Assembly (NCBI RefSeq): GCF_902686445.1
Contig: NC_062214.1
Location: 55,897,177 to 55,961,176 of the forward strand
Origin: Sciurus carolinensis
Taxonomy: Eukaryota; Chordata; Mammalia; Rodentia; Sciuridae
DNA length: 64,000 bases
Reading direction: 5' to 3'
Positions 44,600 through 55,252 of this stretch are shown piece after piece. The position numbers were made by a program, and so were the translations under genes. Under the pieces are notes generated by a model. That model was not told the DNA's origin, searched no databases, and worked only from the letters and a program-made list of their open reading frames with translations. Numbering within the stretch: position 1 is the first letter of the stretch; each line of letters opens with the position of its first letter.

Positions 44600-44935
44600 T
44601 TTAGGAACAATAAAATAGTATTTTCTTTTTCTTAGGTTACAGAACTAATGTGTACTCTTTGCAGAATGTTTTCATTAGGAAAATGCTGAAACTGAGAAAA
44701 GGAAAATTGTCCATCCCAGACCCTATAACAAAAGTTAATATTTTCCTATAGCTCCTTCTAGTCTTTTTTCTGATACATGCATGTTTAAATATTTTTGGAA
44801 TTAAATTGTAATTCTATAAGTAATCTGCTTTTTCATGTAACATAGCTTGAACATTTTCCTGTCTCTATCATAAAATAATCTGATACAACCTGGTTTTTCA
44901 TGGATATTTAGCATTTATTATACTTGATAGAGATA
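44600..44935 (-). mobile_element. Antisense fragment of an old LINE-1 3' region
   Basis: AAAGTTAATATTTTCCTATAGC, CTTCTAGTCTTTTTTCTGATAC, ATCTGCTTTTTCATGTAAC and GAACATTTTCCTGTCTCTATC follow the antisense LINE-1 3' UTR pattern. Confidence 0.6.
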
Positions 44936-44939
44936 TCAA

Positions 44940-45598
44940 ATTTGTACCTAAAATCTTTCCTTTCTTTCTCTTTCTTAACAGTTTTTCCAAACAAAGAAAA
45001 GAGTGTGCAGTTAAGGATTAATGGAATTTCAGGAGTGAGGATGTTTAGGCATTGGTTGGCCTTGAGATGTGGTGAGGTTACTAGAAAGCAGCCCACGGAA
45101 TGACTGTTGAAAGCAAGGGACTATCTCTGGGTGACTGACTTCCGGAATTACAAGCCATTCATTATTGACCGACGCGGAAGCGCGGATTTCTAAGTAAAGT
45201 GGACATTAATGACACAGGTTTTAAATTCTTTGTAGTGGTTAGTTGTTCCTATGCCAAAGAACAGTTAGTCTTTTTTAGAAAACAACTTTTAATTCTTCAG
45301 TTAAATGGCCAACTTGCCAAACTGCTGGCACAAAATTTGAAGCAATATACTGCGTGGACTGAAATGTCTCCAGAGGACATTGATAATGGTGAGCCAACTC
45401 AAAACCTTGCTAATAGGCATGTTTGAGGAACATGGTGGTGACTAGCTCCAAATAGAAAAGGCCAGATCAGGTACGATAACCGACTTTGAAGCCAGTCACT
45501 ACAGATATACTGGGTTTTTTTCTAACTGTGGGCAGTGACTCCAACTTTGCAATCCAGCCATCAGTAAAGAGAGAGACCTTCGTGAAGGCCTTCAAGTG
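44940..45598. other. Unassigned intergenic DNA around the exon-like block
   Basis: No repeat recognised. A tight CpG cluster (CCGACGCGGAAGCGCGG, 45168-45184) stands out in otherwise CpG-poor, AT-rich DNA. Confidence 0.4.
45301..45388 (+). other. Exon-like block of 88 nt (weak candidate)
   Basis: A pyrimidine-rich acceptor ends in CTTTTAATTCTTCAG at 45300 and a donor-like GTGAGC begins at 45389. The 88 nt between stay open and read LNGQLAKLLAQNLKQYTAWT followed by EMSPEDIDN, a composition (Gln, Lys, Asp, Glu, Trp) typical of real protein. The open frame also extends on both sides (45199-45426), so the frame itself does not prove an exon. I do not recognise the peptide. No neighbouring exon is visible, and no repeat family covers it. 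It could equally be chance or an old retrocopy fragment. Confidence 0.22.
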
Positions 45599-45599
45599 G

Positions 45600-45745
45600 G
45601 TTAGGATTCTGGGGTTTAGATTCAGGAAACTGAGAGTAAATTGTAGCTGGACTGCTTCTCAACTATGTCATTTGCAGATTACTTGGGATTTCTGAACCAG
45701 AATTTTTTCACTTACAAAGTGGGGAAAATAAAAATCTCTCTTAAT
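45600..45745 (+). mobile_element. MIR SINE
   Basis: GGGTTTAGATTCAGGAAACTG, TTCTCAACTATGTCATTTGC, GGGATTTCTGAACCAGAATT and CACTTACAAAGTGGGGAAAA follow sense MIR order. Confidence 0.65.
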
Positions 45746-45749
45746 GTTA

Positions 45750-46968
45750 TGAAATGTTATGCTAGTCAGAAGATTCAAAGTCTGAAGTCTGATGGTTTGT
45801 TGTGTTCTTTGCTCTTTGGTAATTTCAGTGGGTATTAATGAGAATTGCAGTGAATAATATTGAGAGCACACAACAAAGTGCCAGCTGTTGTGCCCTCTGG
45901 GAATTAGAGTCAAAGACAGGATCCCTACAAAGATCTGCAGAGAAATAAGAGGGAAGGTATTGGATTGACACTGAGAGATGGAAGGGAGGGAGCATTTGTT
46001 ACAAAATAAAGAATGGGGCACAAAAATGTATGTAAACAAACAAATCATGTAACAAGTATTCAGGCAAATGAACAACAGTAACAAAAAGAAGGAAGAAAAA
46101 AGCTTACTTTTTTGGGATAACTTTTTCTTTTTGTTTTCTAAATTTTATGCAATATTAATGCAACCACATGAAGAAATTTTCTTCTCTGACCACTGTGCTA
46201 AGGAGAACATAGGAAAAAATAAAATAGGAAAGAATGGGGAGGGATGAGGGGGCCATTGACATTTGGGTTACATTAAGTTTAAAAATAACTTTATTTTTCA
46301 GTTCTATAGAGAAACCCATATTTGGTGACACAAGTGGATTTTAAGGATAAATTTAGCATCTGTTACAATCTGCAAATAACTTTTAATCCGTTAGTTGCAT
46401 CAGTATTTTTGTAGCCAGTAAGTGGTGCAGATTTATGTCTGCTTTTAAAGAAACCATTTAGAGAAATGTCATTTCCAGTCATTGAAATGAGAAGCGTGAG
46501 AATTTTTAGATTCACAAAAAGCTATTTTTCTGACGGTGGCCAGATTCTAAATGTAACCTTCGTGTTAAAATATAGAAATGTCATTCTAAGTCACAAAATA
46601 AAATGAATAGGTCAAAGACCACATTCAAATGATGCTTTTAATAAATAAAATGAAAAATTCACTTACTCAACAGATATTGATGGAGAACAGAGATTGGCTG
46701 TGTCTCATGCTGTGACTGGGAATGTCCATGTGGGGATATCCACTCTCAGGATTTTCAGACTTCACTCCCCTTTTTCTGGAGGAATTTAAGCAGAATTCAT
46801 TGTTGCCAACTCTGTGAAGTTGTAGAGGGCATTCCGACTGGGGGTGAGAACTTGAATCAAACAACTGCCCAGCCTCTGTGTTCCTGGGACATGAAAGCTT
46901 TCACTGACCTCATGACATAGTTTTGTTTTCAGCTAGATGAGAAGGAACATGTCTTTCTTGAATAGTTT
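45750..46968. other. Unassigned AT-rich DNA without repeat signature
   Basis: I recognise no transposon here, although flanking regions are repeat-dense. The core 46090-46660 is AT-rich but of normal complexity. The 138-codon minus frame at 45668-46084 partly overlaps the MIR and is probably chance. Confidence 0.4.
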
Positions 46969-46970
46969 TA

Positions 46971-47186
46971 ATTAATTAATTAATTAATTAATTAATTAAT
47001 TATTTTGTGGTGCTAGTCATTGAATCCAGGGGTTCTCTATCACTGAGCTCCATCCCTAACACTTTTTATTTTTTTATTTTGAGACGACCTCACTAAGTTG
47101 CAGAAGCTGGCCTCAAACTTGCAATTCTCCTACCTCAGCCTCCCAACTTGCTGTGATTACAGGCACATGGAACCACATCCACACAG
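46971..47186 (-). mobile_element. B1-ID dimeric SINE
   Basis: An (ATTA)n tail in reverse (46971-47002), then antisense ID (GTGGTGCTAGTCATTGAATCC, CACTGAGCTCCATCCCTAAC) and antisense B1 (TTTTGAGACGACCTCACTAAG, CTACCTCAGCCTCCC). TAGTTTTA flanks it at 46963-46970 and 47187-47194. Confidence 0.93.
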
Positions 47187-47194
47187 TAGTTTTA

Positions 47195-47930
47195 TTCTTA
47201 GACTTGATTGAAATAATAGAGTATGGCAGACATGTTATAGGTATCCCGTGGTTAAGATAAAGCATTAGATCTCTCAGTAGGATGGCAGGACCAAAATGTT
47301 ATCATACTTTGGTTATTCTAAAGTTTTTTTTCACTTTCTACCCTAATGAAAGAACTAGCAATTTACCTATATTGGAAAAAATGAAGAACCATGAATTATC
47401 TGTGGCATCTATTGATATTGATGGGATCTGGACAGCCTCCAAGGAGTGATTTCAAATTGCATCCACACTTGAGGGTTCAGATGTTCAAGAATGGGGTAGG
47501 AAGCCAAAGGACACTCAATTGCAAAGAAAATGAATATTTAAGTACTGGGAAGAGAATCCACCATGGGCAGAGGAGGACAAAGCCATGCGAGATTGGCTTA
47601 GCAACAGGGTTGATGGTTGAAGGGGACCATACAGTGTTTGCCTGTGGCTTAGACTTGCCTGAACCCAGTCACCCTGGAAGTGTATATGTGATTTAAGGAA
47701 GTAGGGGTTGTGTATGTCTAACTCCTGGGGACTTAAACAGCTCCAGCCGAACACCCCATTAATCAAGAGACAGGTGAGCACTGGCATTTAGGAGGGACAG
47801 TAGAAAGGTCAGGCAGGCGTAGTCTGTAGCTACTAGGACTGACGATGAGTGGCTGGAATAAATGGTGACAGTGGAAGAATCCTGAGCATATGAGGAACAC
47901 TTGCAATGGGGGCCGAGATGTTAGCACTGG
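47195..47930. other. Unassigned intergenic DNA
   Basis: No repeat recognised. The frame at 47391-47696 (101 codons, +) has no recognisable domain. Confidence 0.45.
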
Positions 47931-47934
47931 AGTT

Positions 47935-48530
47935 TTAAATTGCATGTCCCCATCTCTAGTGGGTAGAGTATCTTTTCAAGTTCATTAATGTTTCTACTTT
48001 CCTTTTCTGTAAATTGTGTTTTCAGATCCTTTCCATTTTTTACTATTTCTGCTGATATTTAATAATTCTTTTATGAGTTCTGGAGACCAATCCATTGGCA
48101 GTTAAATCTTTTACAAATATATTCTCCTATTCAAAAAAATATATATATCTTCTCCCTTTCTGTTTTTGTTATAGGGTCTTATCATTCAGAAAGTTTTAAT
48201 TTTAATATTGTTAAGTTTATTAGTCTTTGGTAGAATAGAAAAAAGGGGACCAGAGGGAGAGAGGAGCAGAGGGAAAGGGGAGGTACTGGGGAACAAAACT
48301 GACCAAATTATATTGTTATATTTTGTGCATGTATAAGTATAATATCAATAACTTCCACTATTATGTATAATTATAATGCACCAATAAAAAACATCCAAAA
48401 TTTTTATCAGTCTTTCACATTATGGTTCACATGTTGTTTTATGTCTTATTTAAAACATTCTTCCAAGTCCCAAAGTCACAAATATTTTATTGTAAAATTT
48501 CTTTCAGAAATATGAGTCTGTCACTAGCTA
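47935..48530 (-). mobile_element. Old LINE-1, antisense, split by a LINE-1 3' end
   Basis: Left piece 47935-48228: TTCAGATCCTTTCCATTTTT, TGGAGACCAATCCATTGGC, TCTTTTACAAATATATTCTCC. Right piece 48403-48530: TTTAAAACATTCTTCCAAG and TTTTATTGTAAAATTTCTTTC. Both are antisense LINE-1 ORF2/3' text. Confidence 0.72.
48229..48402 (+). mobile_element. Short sense LINE-1 3' end, nested
   Basis: A G-rich tract (GGACCAGAGGGAGAGAGGAG) leads to ATGTATAATTATAATGCACC and AATAAAAAACATCC, the sense version of the recurring LINE-1 terminus. The element is flanked by TTTATTAGTCTTT (48216-48228) and TTTATCAGTCTTT (48403-48415), a 13-base target-site duplication with one mismatch. Confidence 0.88.
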
Positions 48531-48764
48531 TTGTTGGTCATCTTTATGACTTTGGATTCATCTGTGGTATCGATGGATGATTCATTCTGAGGGATCCACA
48601 CCATGCCATCTTGTAAGTAAACCATGATTTATTTATCACACTCACTATGCATTCTATCAACTGGATGTTTCATTTATTCTCGTTTTGTGGCATTCTTCTC
48701 CTGTCTCTTGGGGCACATGCGAAGTCAGGTTGTAGGTGTGTGTCTCCATCTTTACCAGGTGTGC

Positions 48765-49000
48765 TCTTCAGTCTTCCATCACTGTGACTGATATGCATGG
48801 CCACACAACTTAGTGGAGGAAAATGTTTATTTTGGCTCACTGTTTCAGAGGTTCCCTCCATGGTCAGCAGACTTCATTGCTCTGGGCCTGAGTGGACAGG
48901 ACATCATGGCAGAAGGGCCTGGCAGAGGAAAGCACTTCAACTCATGGCAGCTGGAAAGAAAGGGGCAGGGGACTGGACAAAATATAATCCTGGCCTCACA
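48765..49000 (-). mobile_element. MaLR-like rodent LTR, antisense
   Basis: TCAGTCTTCCATCACTGTGAC, GGAGGAAAATGTTTATTTTGGC, TCACTGTTTCAGAGGTTCC, TCATTGCTCTGGGCCTGAG and GACATCATGGCAGAAGGGCC form a familiar rodent antisense LTR pattern. The subfamily is not named. Confidence 0.6.
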
Positions 49001-49004
49001 TTGT

Positions 49005-49685
49005 TACCAACTCTTGTCTTTCTTTCTTCTGTTTTTTTGGGGGATTTACTGTTTTTCTTTCTCAAATGTCTTGAGTATTTTACTGATTAATACTCAATCT
49101 TCTTTTCTAATATATACATTTAAGGTCATAAATGTCCCTTTACTGCTTAACTGTCCTCTGAAAGTTTTGTTTTTTAATGAATTTTTAAATACAATCTCCA
49201 ACTTATGGAAAAGTTTCAAGTAAAGTACAGAAAATTTGCGCAACAGAAGCCAACCTGAGTAAGAAAAGAGGGTGCCTTTTGATCGGGGAGGCAGTAGCAA
49301 AGAGACTCATTCACAAAGTGGATGATGGATCAATTGTGTGGATATGCTGAAGCTGAGAGCCAGGTTCTCACTGTTGAAGGGAGTGACACATACAGAGAGG
49401 AAGACACCAGAGATGGAATGAGGGAGATACCAACATGACTGGTGTGAGGTACTGGTGTGAGATTCATGGGTGACCTCCAGGTAGCCTCCTTGCACAGGTG
49501 CTCTTGGCACCTGGCTGAGGCTTTGACCCCTATACCCAGCCACCCCAGCATGGATATGTTCTTCCCTTCTCTGAGCTTGCAACACTGGTTTCAGGCCGCC
49601 CCTTTGAGTGGGCACCTATCAGTTTCCTTGCTCTGTCCACCTCATGGCTTAGAATTGAAGGGCTGGGGATGAAAGGGAAGGTGAA
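49005..49685. other. Unassigned intergenic DNA
   Basis: No repeat or gene recognised. Overlapping frames on both strands (49307-49615 -, 49457-49672 +) argue for chance. Confidence 0.45.
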
Positions 49686-49689
49686 AGGA

Positions 49690-50915
49690 ATCTGGGAAGT
49701 TTTGATTTTCATTGTTGTTTAGGTCTAAATAGTTTCTAACTTTTAATTGTGATTTCTTTCTTTATTGAGTATCTAGAGGTTTGTTTTAAATTTTACACAA
49801 TGTATGATATTATATTTGCTTACCTTTTAGTTCTTGATTCTATCTCAATTACTTGCATTCAGATACATGGTTTATATGACACTAATTTTGTCTTTTTTTA
49901 TGATTTTCTTTTTGCCTTATAGTAACTTTTGCAAAGTTTTTGTGTGTTCTAGATGTCAGGTACATAGTTTCATATGTGTCCGCAGATTAAATTTAATCAT
50001 ATTATTCTATGTCCTTACTAAAATTTTATTTGTTTGATATCTCAATTACTGAGAGAAGTATAATAAAAGTCTTCCATTATTGTCTTTTGCTCATATGTTT
50101 GGATATTAAATTTATTGTATGCATACAGATTTATAATTCTTGTAGCTTCCTGTGAATTACTCCTTTTATGATTACAGAGTTCCTCATATTTTTTCAATAA
50201 TGCTTTTCATTTTCAAGTTTAATATAGGCACAATAACTTTTTTTTCTTGTTAGTATTTCTAGGTACTTTTTTCAGACTTTTATCTTCTACCTTTCTCTTT
50301 CATGGTTGTGCTGTTTCTCTTTTAAATATTATACATTATGGTTGTGGGTTTCTATATTTCTTATAATTCTATCACTTTTAAATTTATGTATCTATTCTTA
50401 TAGCCAGAACCGGGAAATTTTCTCTTAAATGTTGAATACAGACTTTTAACACTTGAAATAATTGCTATTATAGTTATTTGTATCCTTTTATTGTATACAT
50501 TTTATTTATCTTACTTTTCCTATGCATTTATTACCCCCTTTTCTGTCTTCTGCCTTATTCTAGTTTTTAAGAAATTTCCCTCTAAATCATAAACACTTTG
50601 TAAATGCCAGCTGGTATTATTTCATTTATCTAGAAAATGCTGTGGTATTTGTTATTGGGCATAGTATGTCTTTGGAAACCCTGGTTTCTCTTTAGTTTCC
50701 AGTTGCTTTGTTATAAATAATGATGCAGTGAATATCTTCGTGTACTTTAATAATTCCTTTTGTGGGGATAAATTCCTTGAGATGATTGCTCAAAAGGAAG
50801 ACCCATTTTAAAGACCTTGCCAGGTGTTTCCAAGTTGCCCTCCTGAAAGGTCATACTACTTTATATGGACATGCTCCAGCTGTGTGTGAGGATGCCCACA
50901 GAACATTCCAGCAAC
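49690..50915 (-). mobile_element. Old LINE-1, antisense
   Basis: AT-rich antisense LINE-1 text. The best recognised part is 50690-50910: TATAAATAATGATGCAGTGAA, GGGGATAAATTCCTTGAGATG and AAGTTGCCCTCCTGAAAGGTC. The part 49690-50610 follows the antisense ORF2 5' half more loosely. Confidence 0.65.
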
Positions 50916-51399
50916 TCCCTTCCCAAGTCCACCTTGACCCTGCAGGGTCAGAATTCAGGCAGAGCCCTCAGCAGGCTCTGGGAGAAAAGCAGGAGATCAG
51001 GTTGGCGGTGGTCAAGGGTCCTGGGTGCACTGGGTGGATGAGGCTTGAGACTAGGATCTTGCATGAGAATCTCAAAGACCCTTCTCAGGTCCTCACCCTT
51101 TTGTTCCTCCCATAAGCTCAGCACACAGACTCCTGCAACAGGCTGTGGCGCAGAGAGTTTCAGACACACAGGTGTCATAGGTGTGCAGGTCCCTCACTTC
51201 TGAGGGCCATGGGGAGGTTGGGCGCTGGGGTCTGGAAGGAGACCCCTCGACCTCGGCCAACTTCCCACCCCCTGTAATGATTATCCCTGGCCTGGCATTG
51301 AAGTGGGCTCTTGTGTTTGCCTTCACGAAAAACAAGCCTGTGCTGGAATCATGGAGAACTGTTCACTTGGAAGATTTGCATCCCTTTGGAGGAGGTCTG
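50916..51399. other. Unassigned DNA upstream of the CpG island
   Basis: No repeat recognised. Sequence becomes steadily richer in G+C towards 51.4 kb. Confidence 0.4.
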
Positions 51400-51715
51400 G
51401 GGCGCTTCTCTCGGCTCTGGGCTTTTTTCTGGACGTGGAGGGAGTGTGGAGGGAGGCCGAGGGCCGGGCGAGGCTTGCTGCGCGGCCGCAGGAATCCACA
51501 GGCAGGGTTGGGACCCGGTACCCGGCGGGAGGGGCGCGGGGGAATCGACCGGCTGCGGAGGTCCCGGCACAAAGCCCGCCATTGTTCCGCTGCCTCGGAT
51601 GCTCGCCCTGCACGGGGACTTCCTGGGACCTGTCCGACTTGCGCGTGGAGTCCAGTGACCTGACCACGCCAGGAACGAGACGTGCTGCTGCCACGGACGC
51701 CTGGACAGAGAGGGA
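51400..51715. promoter_or_regulatory. Compact CpG island, candidate promoter
   Basis: About 30 CpG dinucleotides lie in roughly 310 bases (GC-rich; for example GGCCGAGGGCCGGGCGAGG, GCGGCCGC at 51482-51489, CCCGGCGGGAGGGGCGCGG). The surrounding tens of kilobases are CpG-poor. No repeat explains it. Frames open through it on both strands (51181-51663 +, 51303-51851 +, 51311-51658 +, 51323-51718 -, 51349-51720 -), an effect of GC-rich DNA having few stop codons, so none is claimed as protein. A donor-like GTAAAG on the plus strand (51848-51853) and a reverse-strand ATGGTAAGGG (about 51857-51866) lie just outside. Inference: an unmethylated promoter or first exon of an unseen gene or long non-coding RNA. 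Confidence 0.6.
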
Positions 51716-52262
51716 CACACACTGCCCAGGACTCGGGGCCCTGCCTTGGGCTCTGCTAGTGCATGGAAGGCCAGGTCCCGGGCCCTGGTGGCAGAGCCCC
51801 AGTAGGAGGGTTTCTCAGGTCATGGGCATCTACCACCCACTGAGATGGTAAAGGTGCCCTTACCATGGCCACCTTTGCAGTGGGCCCGGGTGGGGGTGTC
51901 AGTGTGCTGGGGCAGGACAAAGGTGGACAGGGGCGCCTTGCCTCTTCCCCTGTGCTATTTTGAGTAAGCACCCTGCCTCTGGTCTGCCTCTGGGCATGCC
52001 TTGGTCAGACTCATGCCCAGACAACCTGTAAATGCCAGGGCTTCCAGAGAGGGTGGATGTTAGACCTGCCAACCCAACCCTGCCAAGATGCCCCCTCTCT
52101 CCAATAGCCACACATCAGCCCCCAGGAATCCCTTGCTATTTTCCAGAGCAGGGCAGATGGCAGCGAGCACTTCAGTACTGGAAGTCCCCAACCCTGGTGA
52201 CATTCCTTATACTTTCACGTTTCTGATGCAGGGTGAATTCATCCCTCCTTTCATTTCTCTAA
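51716..52262. other. Unassigned DNA downstream of the CpG island
   Basis: No repeat recognised. Short overlapping frames (52032-52226, 52088-52498) lack motifs. Confidence 0.4.
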
Positions 52263-52264
52263 GT

Positions 52265-52355
52265 AGCATCCATTTATTGGGCCCTGCTGTGTACCAGGCA
52301 CTGTTCCCAGTGCTGGGCACCCCTGAGAAGGCAAGGCAGGCTGTCTCTACTCTGG
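52265..52355. mobile_element. MIR/L2-like fragment
   Basis: CATTTATTGGGCCCTGCTGTG and TACCAGGCACTGTTCCCAGTG match the common motif shared by antisense MIR and related ancient repeats. Confidence 0.5.
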
Positions 52356-52838
52356 TTGCCAAGTGCACCTCCAAAGTCCATCCCCTTCACTACTGTCACA
52401 TGGCTTTTGGCGAATTCTTCCCCTTCAGCCTCAGCTTTTCCTACCTATGGATTAAATATAACAGGTACAGGGGACCGCCAGAACTGTACAGTTATTAACT
52501 GAGAAACTCTTTATCAGAGATTTGCAAAGAGCACTGCAGAGAAGAGGAAAAAAAAAAAAAAAGTGGAATCCCAAGGAAGTGAGAAGAAATGTGTGGAAAC
52601 TAGGCACTCACTCTAGACCAGCACTAAATCAATCAGGGGTTGGTTAGAAACCAGTGCAGACCTGCTATTTCTCACTAAGCCCTGTTAGTTTGGCAAGGGG
52701 CGGGGTAGGGGTGTGGGAGGGGGAGTTAAAAAGCTATGATTCTCAGCAACAAGGCTGATGCTGTTTGCTGAGTAGGCTGGGGGAGCTGGGAGATGGTGGG
52801 GTTGAGGTGATCTGAACACAAGACCACAGGCTGAATCA
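52356..52838. other. Unassigned DNA with a poly(A) run
   Basis: A run of A at 52547-52562 has no recognisable SINE body next to it. Confidence 0.4.
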
Positions 52839-52839
52839 T

Positions 52840-53080
52840 CACCCACAAACTTCATTCTCATCTTGTTCCCTGATACTGGCTCTGTTCACATTTCTCTCCT
52901 GCTCACAAACCTTCTATGGCTCCCCATGACCACTGAATTAAGTGAAAACTTCCCATAGCCCTCTACAGCATGACCTCCGATCTATCCTTTAAGAACCATC
53001 TTACATGATGCTTCACACCTGAAGATCCAGTCAAATGAACAAGTGTTGCGGCCTGTGGGCCCTTCTGTCTTTGCACTTGG
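52840..53080 (+). mobile_element. L2 LINE fragment
   Basis: TCTCCTGCTCACAAACCTTC, TATGGCTCCCCATGACCACTG and CCCTCTACAGCATGACCTCC follow L2 upstream 3' region order (CTTCAATGGCTCCCCATTGCC..). Confidence 0.7.
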
Positions 53081-53087
53081 TAATCAT

Positions 53088-53285
53088 GGTAGCCAATACT
53101 TAGCACTCACTATGTGTTAGACCCTGAACTTTCCCTATCCCAATCCTACCTGTTAGGAAGTATCATTACCTGTCTTTTTACAGCTGAGGAAATTGACACG
53201 TGGGAATAATTCCTGATTTGCCCAGTCATTTAGTAACTGAGAATTTGAACCTAGGCTTCTTTGTCCCCAGAACCTAAGCCCTTGA
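53088..53285 (-). mobile_element. MIR SINE
   Basis: CTTAGCACTCACTATGTGTTAG, TTTTTACAGCTGAGGAAATTG, TGCCCAGTCATTTAGTAACTG and GAATTTGAACCTAGGCTTC give full antisense MIR order. Confidence 0.9.
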
Positions 53286-53289
53286 CAAT

Positions 53290-54175
53290 GATATAGACTT
53301 TTGATGGGATCGTGGTGCTGTGGTCTCTATTAAATAACTTTATGAAAATGCTAGGAGTTTGGAATGAGGTACCAAAAGCAAAAGATGAGACCAGTTGGTC
53401 TGGATGTCTCAGGAAACCCCAGTGTCTCCTGTTAGATCTTCCCCCAACCCCATACATTCCCACCCTGCTCCACTATGTCCTGTGTTCTCCACTAGCCACC
53501 TCTTGCTGACTTAAAAGATCACAGGATTCTGGGTCAGTGACTCGCAGCACCTTCCCCTCCCAAGCATCCTCCCAGTCTGCAGAGGTGGAGCCCTGGTTTG
53601 GGAGAAAGGGGGTACTGTGATTGCCTGATCATCGGTACTTTTGTTTCAATTTAAGATAATTGACTATCCACAATCCCTGGCCATGATGGACAGGGAGAGA
53701 GAAAAAGGTGATGGCCTGGATATTGTGGCCACAGGAAGAAGCCCCAACTTCTTGTGGACACTAGTCCCCCATTCAACTGCAAGAGGGTAAAGGTTGTAAT
53801 CTTTTGGGCTTTTCCAAGGTCCTGGGAAGTCCAAGAGAGCAGAGTAGGTTGTGGGCTGGTAGATGATCATCTTCTGCAGGCCTTTCCTGGGCTTTGCCCA
53901 CTGCCTGTTGGGCCCAAAGGTCAAGTGAGGCAGTTGGGGGAAAGAAAAAAAAAAAAAAAAAAAAAGAAGAACCCTTGCTGTGAAGTATCTGAGGCCTTGC
54001 TCAGATGAGAGAATGGCCCCCTTTCAGCAGCCCACTTGGAGTCAGGACAGTATTCCCACAGGGACAAGCCAGTGAATGGTCATCTGTCTGCCCAGATGGA
54101 CTAAGGCCTGGCCTGCAAGGGAGGAGACTAGGGTTCTGGTTTCTGTTTGTGAAATCAAGGGCTCTGGAGTACTTT
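53290..54175. other. Unassigned DNA with a poly(A) run
   Basis: A run of 23 A at 53943-53965 stands alone. Frames at 53312-53509, 53664-53924 and 53754-54008 have no recognisable domain. Confidence 0.4.
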
Positions 54176-54179
54176 AATA

Positions 54180-54300
54180 AATAAACACCTATTTATTGAA
54201 CTCCTACTGTGTGCACAGCACTGTGGGGGACACAAAGAAGCACTGATTTCAAAAACCACAGATCAGAATTTATTCATGCAAATGAGCTCGCTCCCTGGGG
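54180..54300. mobile_element. MIR/L2-like fragment
   Basis: CACCTATTTATTGAACTCCTAC and TGTGTGCACAGCACTGTGGGG carry the same ancient motif as at 52265. Confidence 0.45.
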
Positions 54301-54762
54301 GAGGCTAGATACTCATAGATTCAGGGAGGCCACCACATTTGAAGAACCACCTCCGGCTCCTGCTCAAACTATCTCAAATTTTGTCAGTGGAGATGGTTGG
54401 TGTTTTAAATTTTAAAATAGCTAATAGTCATTTGGAACTCACTCATTACCAACTGTGAGCCAGGTGTTCTTACTGCTGGGAGATGAGAGTATTCCAAGGG
54501 TTCATGGTCTACTAGTTTGTACAGGTTTGTCAGGCTGATGGCCAGTGACTCCCCGCAACAGACCCCTGGCCCACCTGCTGCAGGAATAATCCCAGCCCTT
54601 GAAAGTGCAGGAGCATGGCTCATGCAGCACGTTAGCAATGACAATGCCCAGAGGTAAGTGTATGACAAACAACCTTGGGATGCCAGGGAGCAGAGAGGAG
54701 GGGACCCTAAACCCACACAGAGGGGATGGAGAATTACCCTCCTAAAGAGGGTAACAACTGAC
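54301..54762. other. Unassigned DNA
   Basis: Nothing recognised except a further weak copy of the ancient motif near 54440-54480 (ACCAACTGTGAGCCAGGTG). Confidence 0.35.
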
Positions 54763-54764
54763 CA

Positions 54765-54950
54765 TGTTTACTAAGCACTCTATGTACTACTCTTGGTGCT
54801 AAGTGCTTGATGTGGGTTCATTTTACATAGGAAGAAACAGACCCTGAGAGTTTAACTCCTCCAAGATCACACAGCAGGGAAGTAGATTCAAACCCAGTTG
54901 ATCTGACATCTAAGTCTACCTCTTTAACCACCACACAGTGCTGCTTCTAG
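54765..54950 (-). mobile_element. MIR SINE
   Basis: TAAGCACTCTATGTACTACTC, TTTTACATAGGAAGAAACAG, CAAGATCACACAGCAGGGAAG and TCAAACCCAGTTGATCTGAC are in antisense MIR order. Confidence 0.9.
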
Positions 54951-55252
54951 GAAAAAGGGTAGAAAGCAAATGATTAATAAATACAACCACAAATTGATGA
55001 GACTAGTTTTCCTGGCACTGAAGATAGCTTCGAAAGAGGATGTGCGAGCCTCAGCAGCGTGGCTGCAGCTATTGTTTGACCTCTGACCTGCAGAGGCTTG
55101 GAGGAATGGCTTTTGGAGGCAGGCAGATGGGTTTGTATACTGGCTCATCACTTCGTGTTGAGAGACTTCAGGCAGTTTCCTAAGGCCTGGGCACTTGTTT
55201 CTTCATCTTTGAAGTGGAGCTATTGACACTAATAGCCGTGTTCTTATAAGGA

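Noticed and set aside
51181..51851. Frames of 115-182 codons on both strands across the CpG island
   Set aside because: GC-rich DNA has few stop codons, so overlapping frames are expected. No peptide motif is recognisable. The island itself is reported instead.
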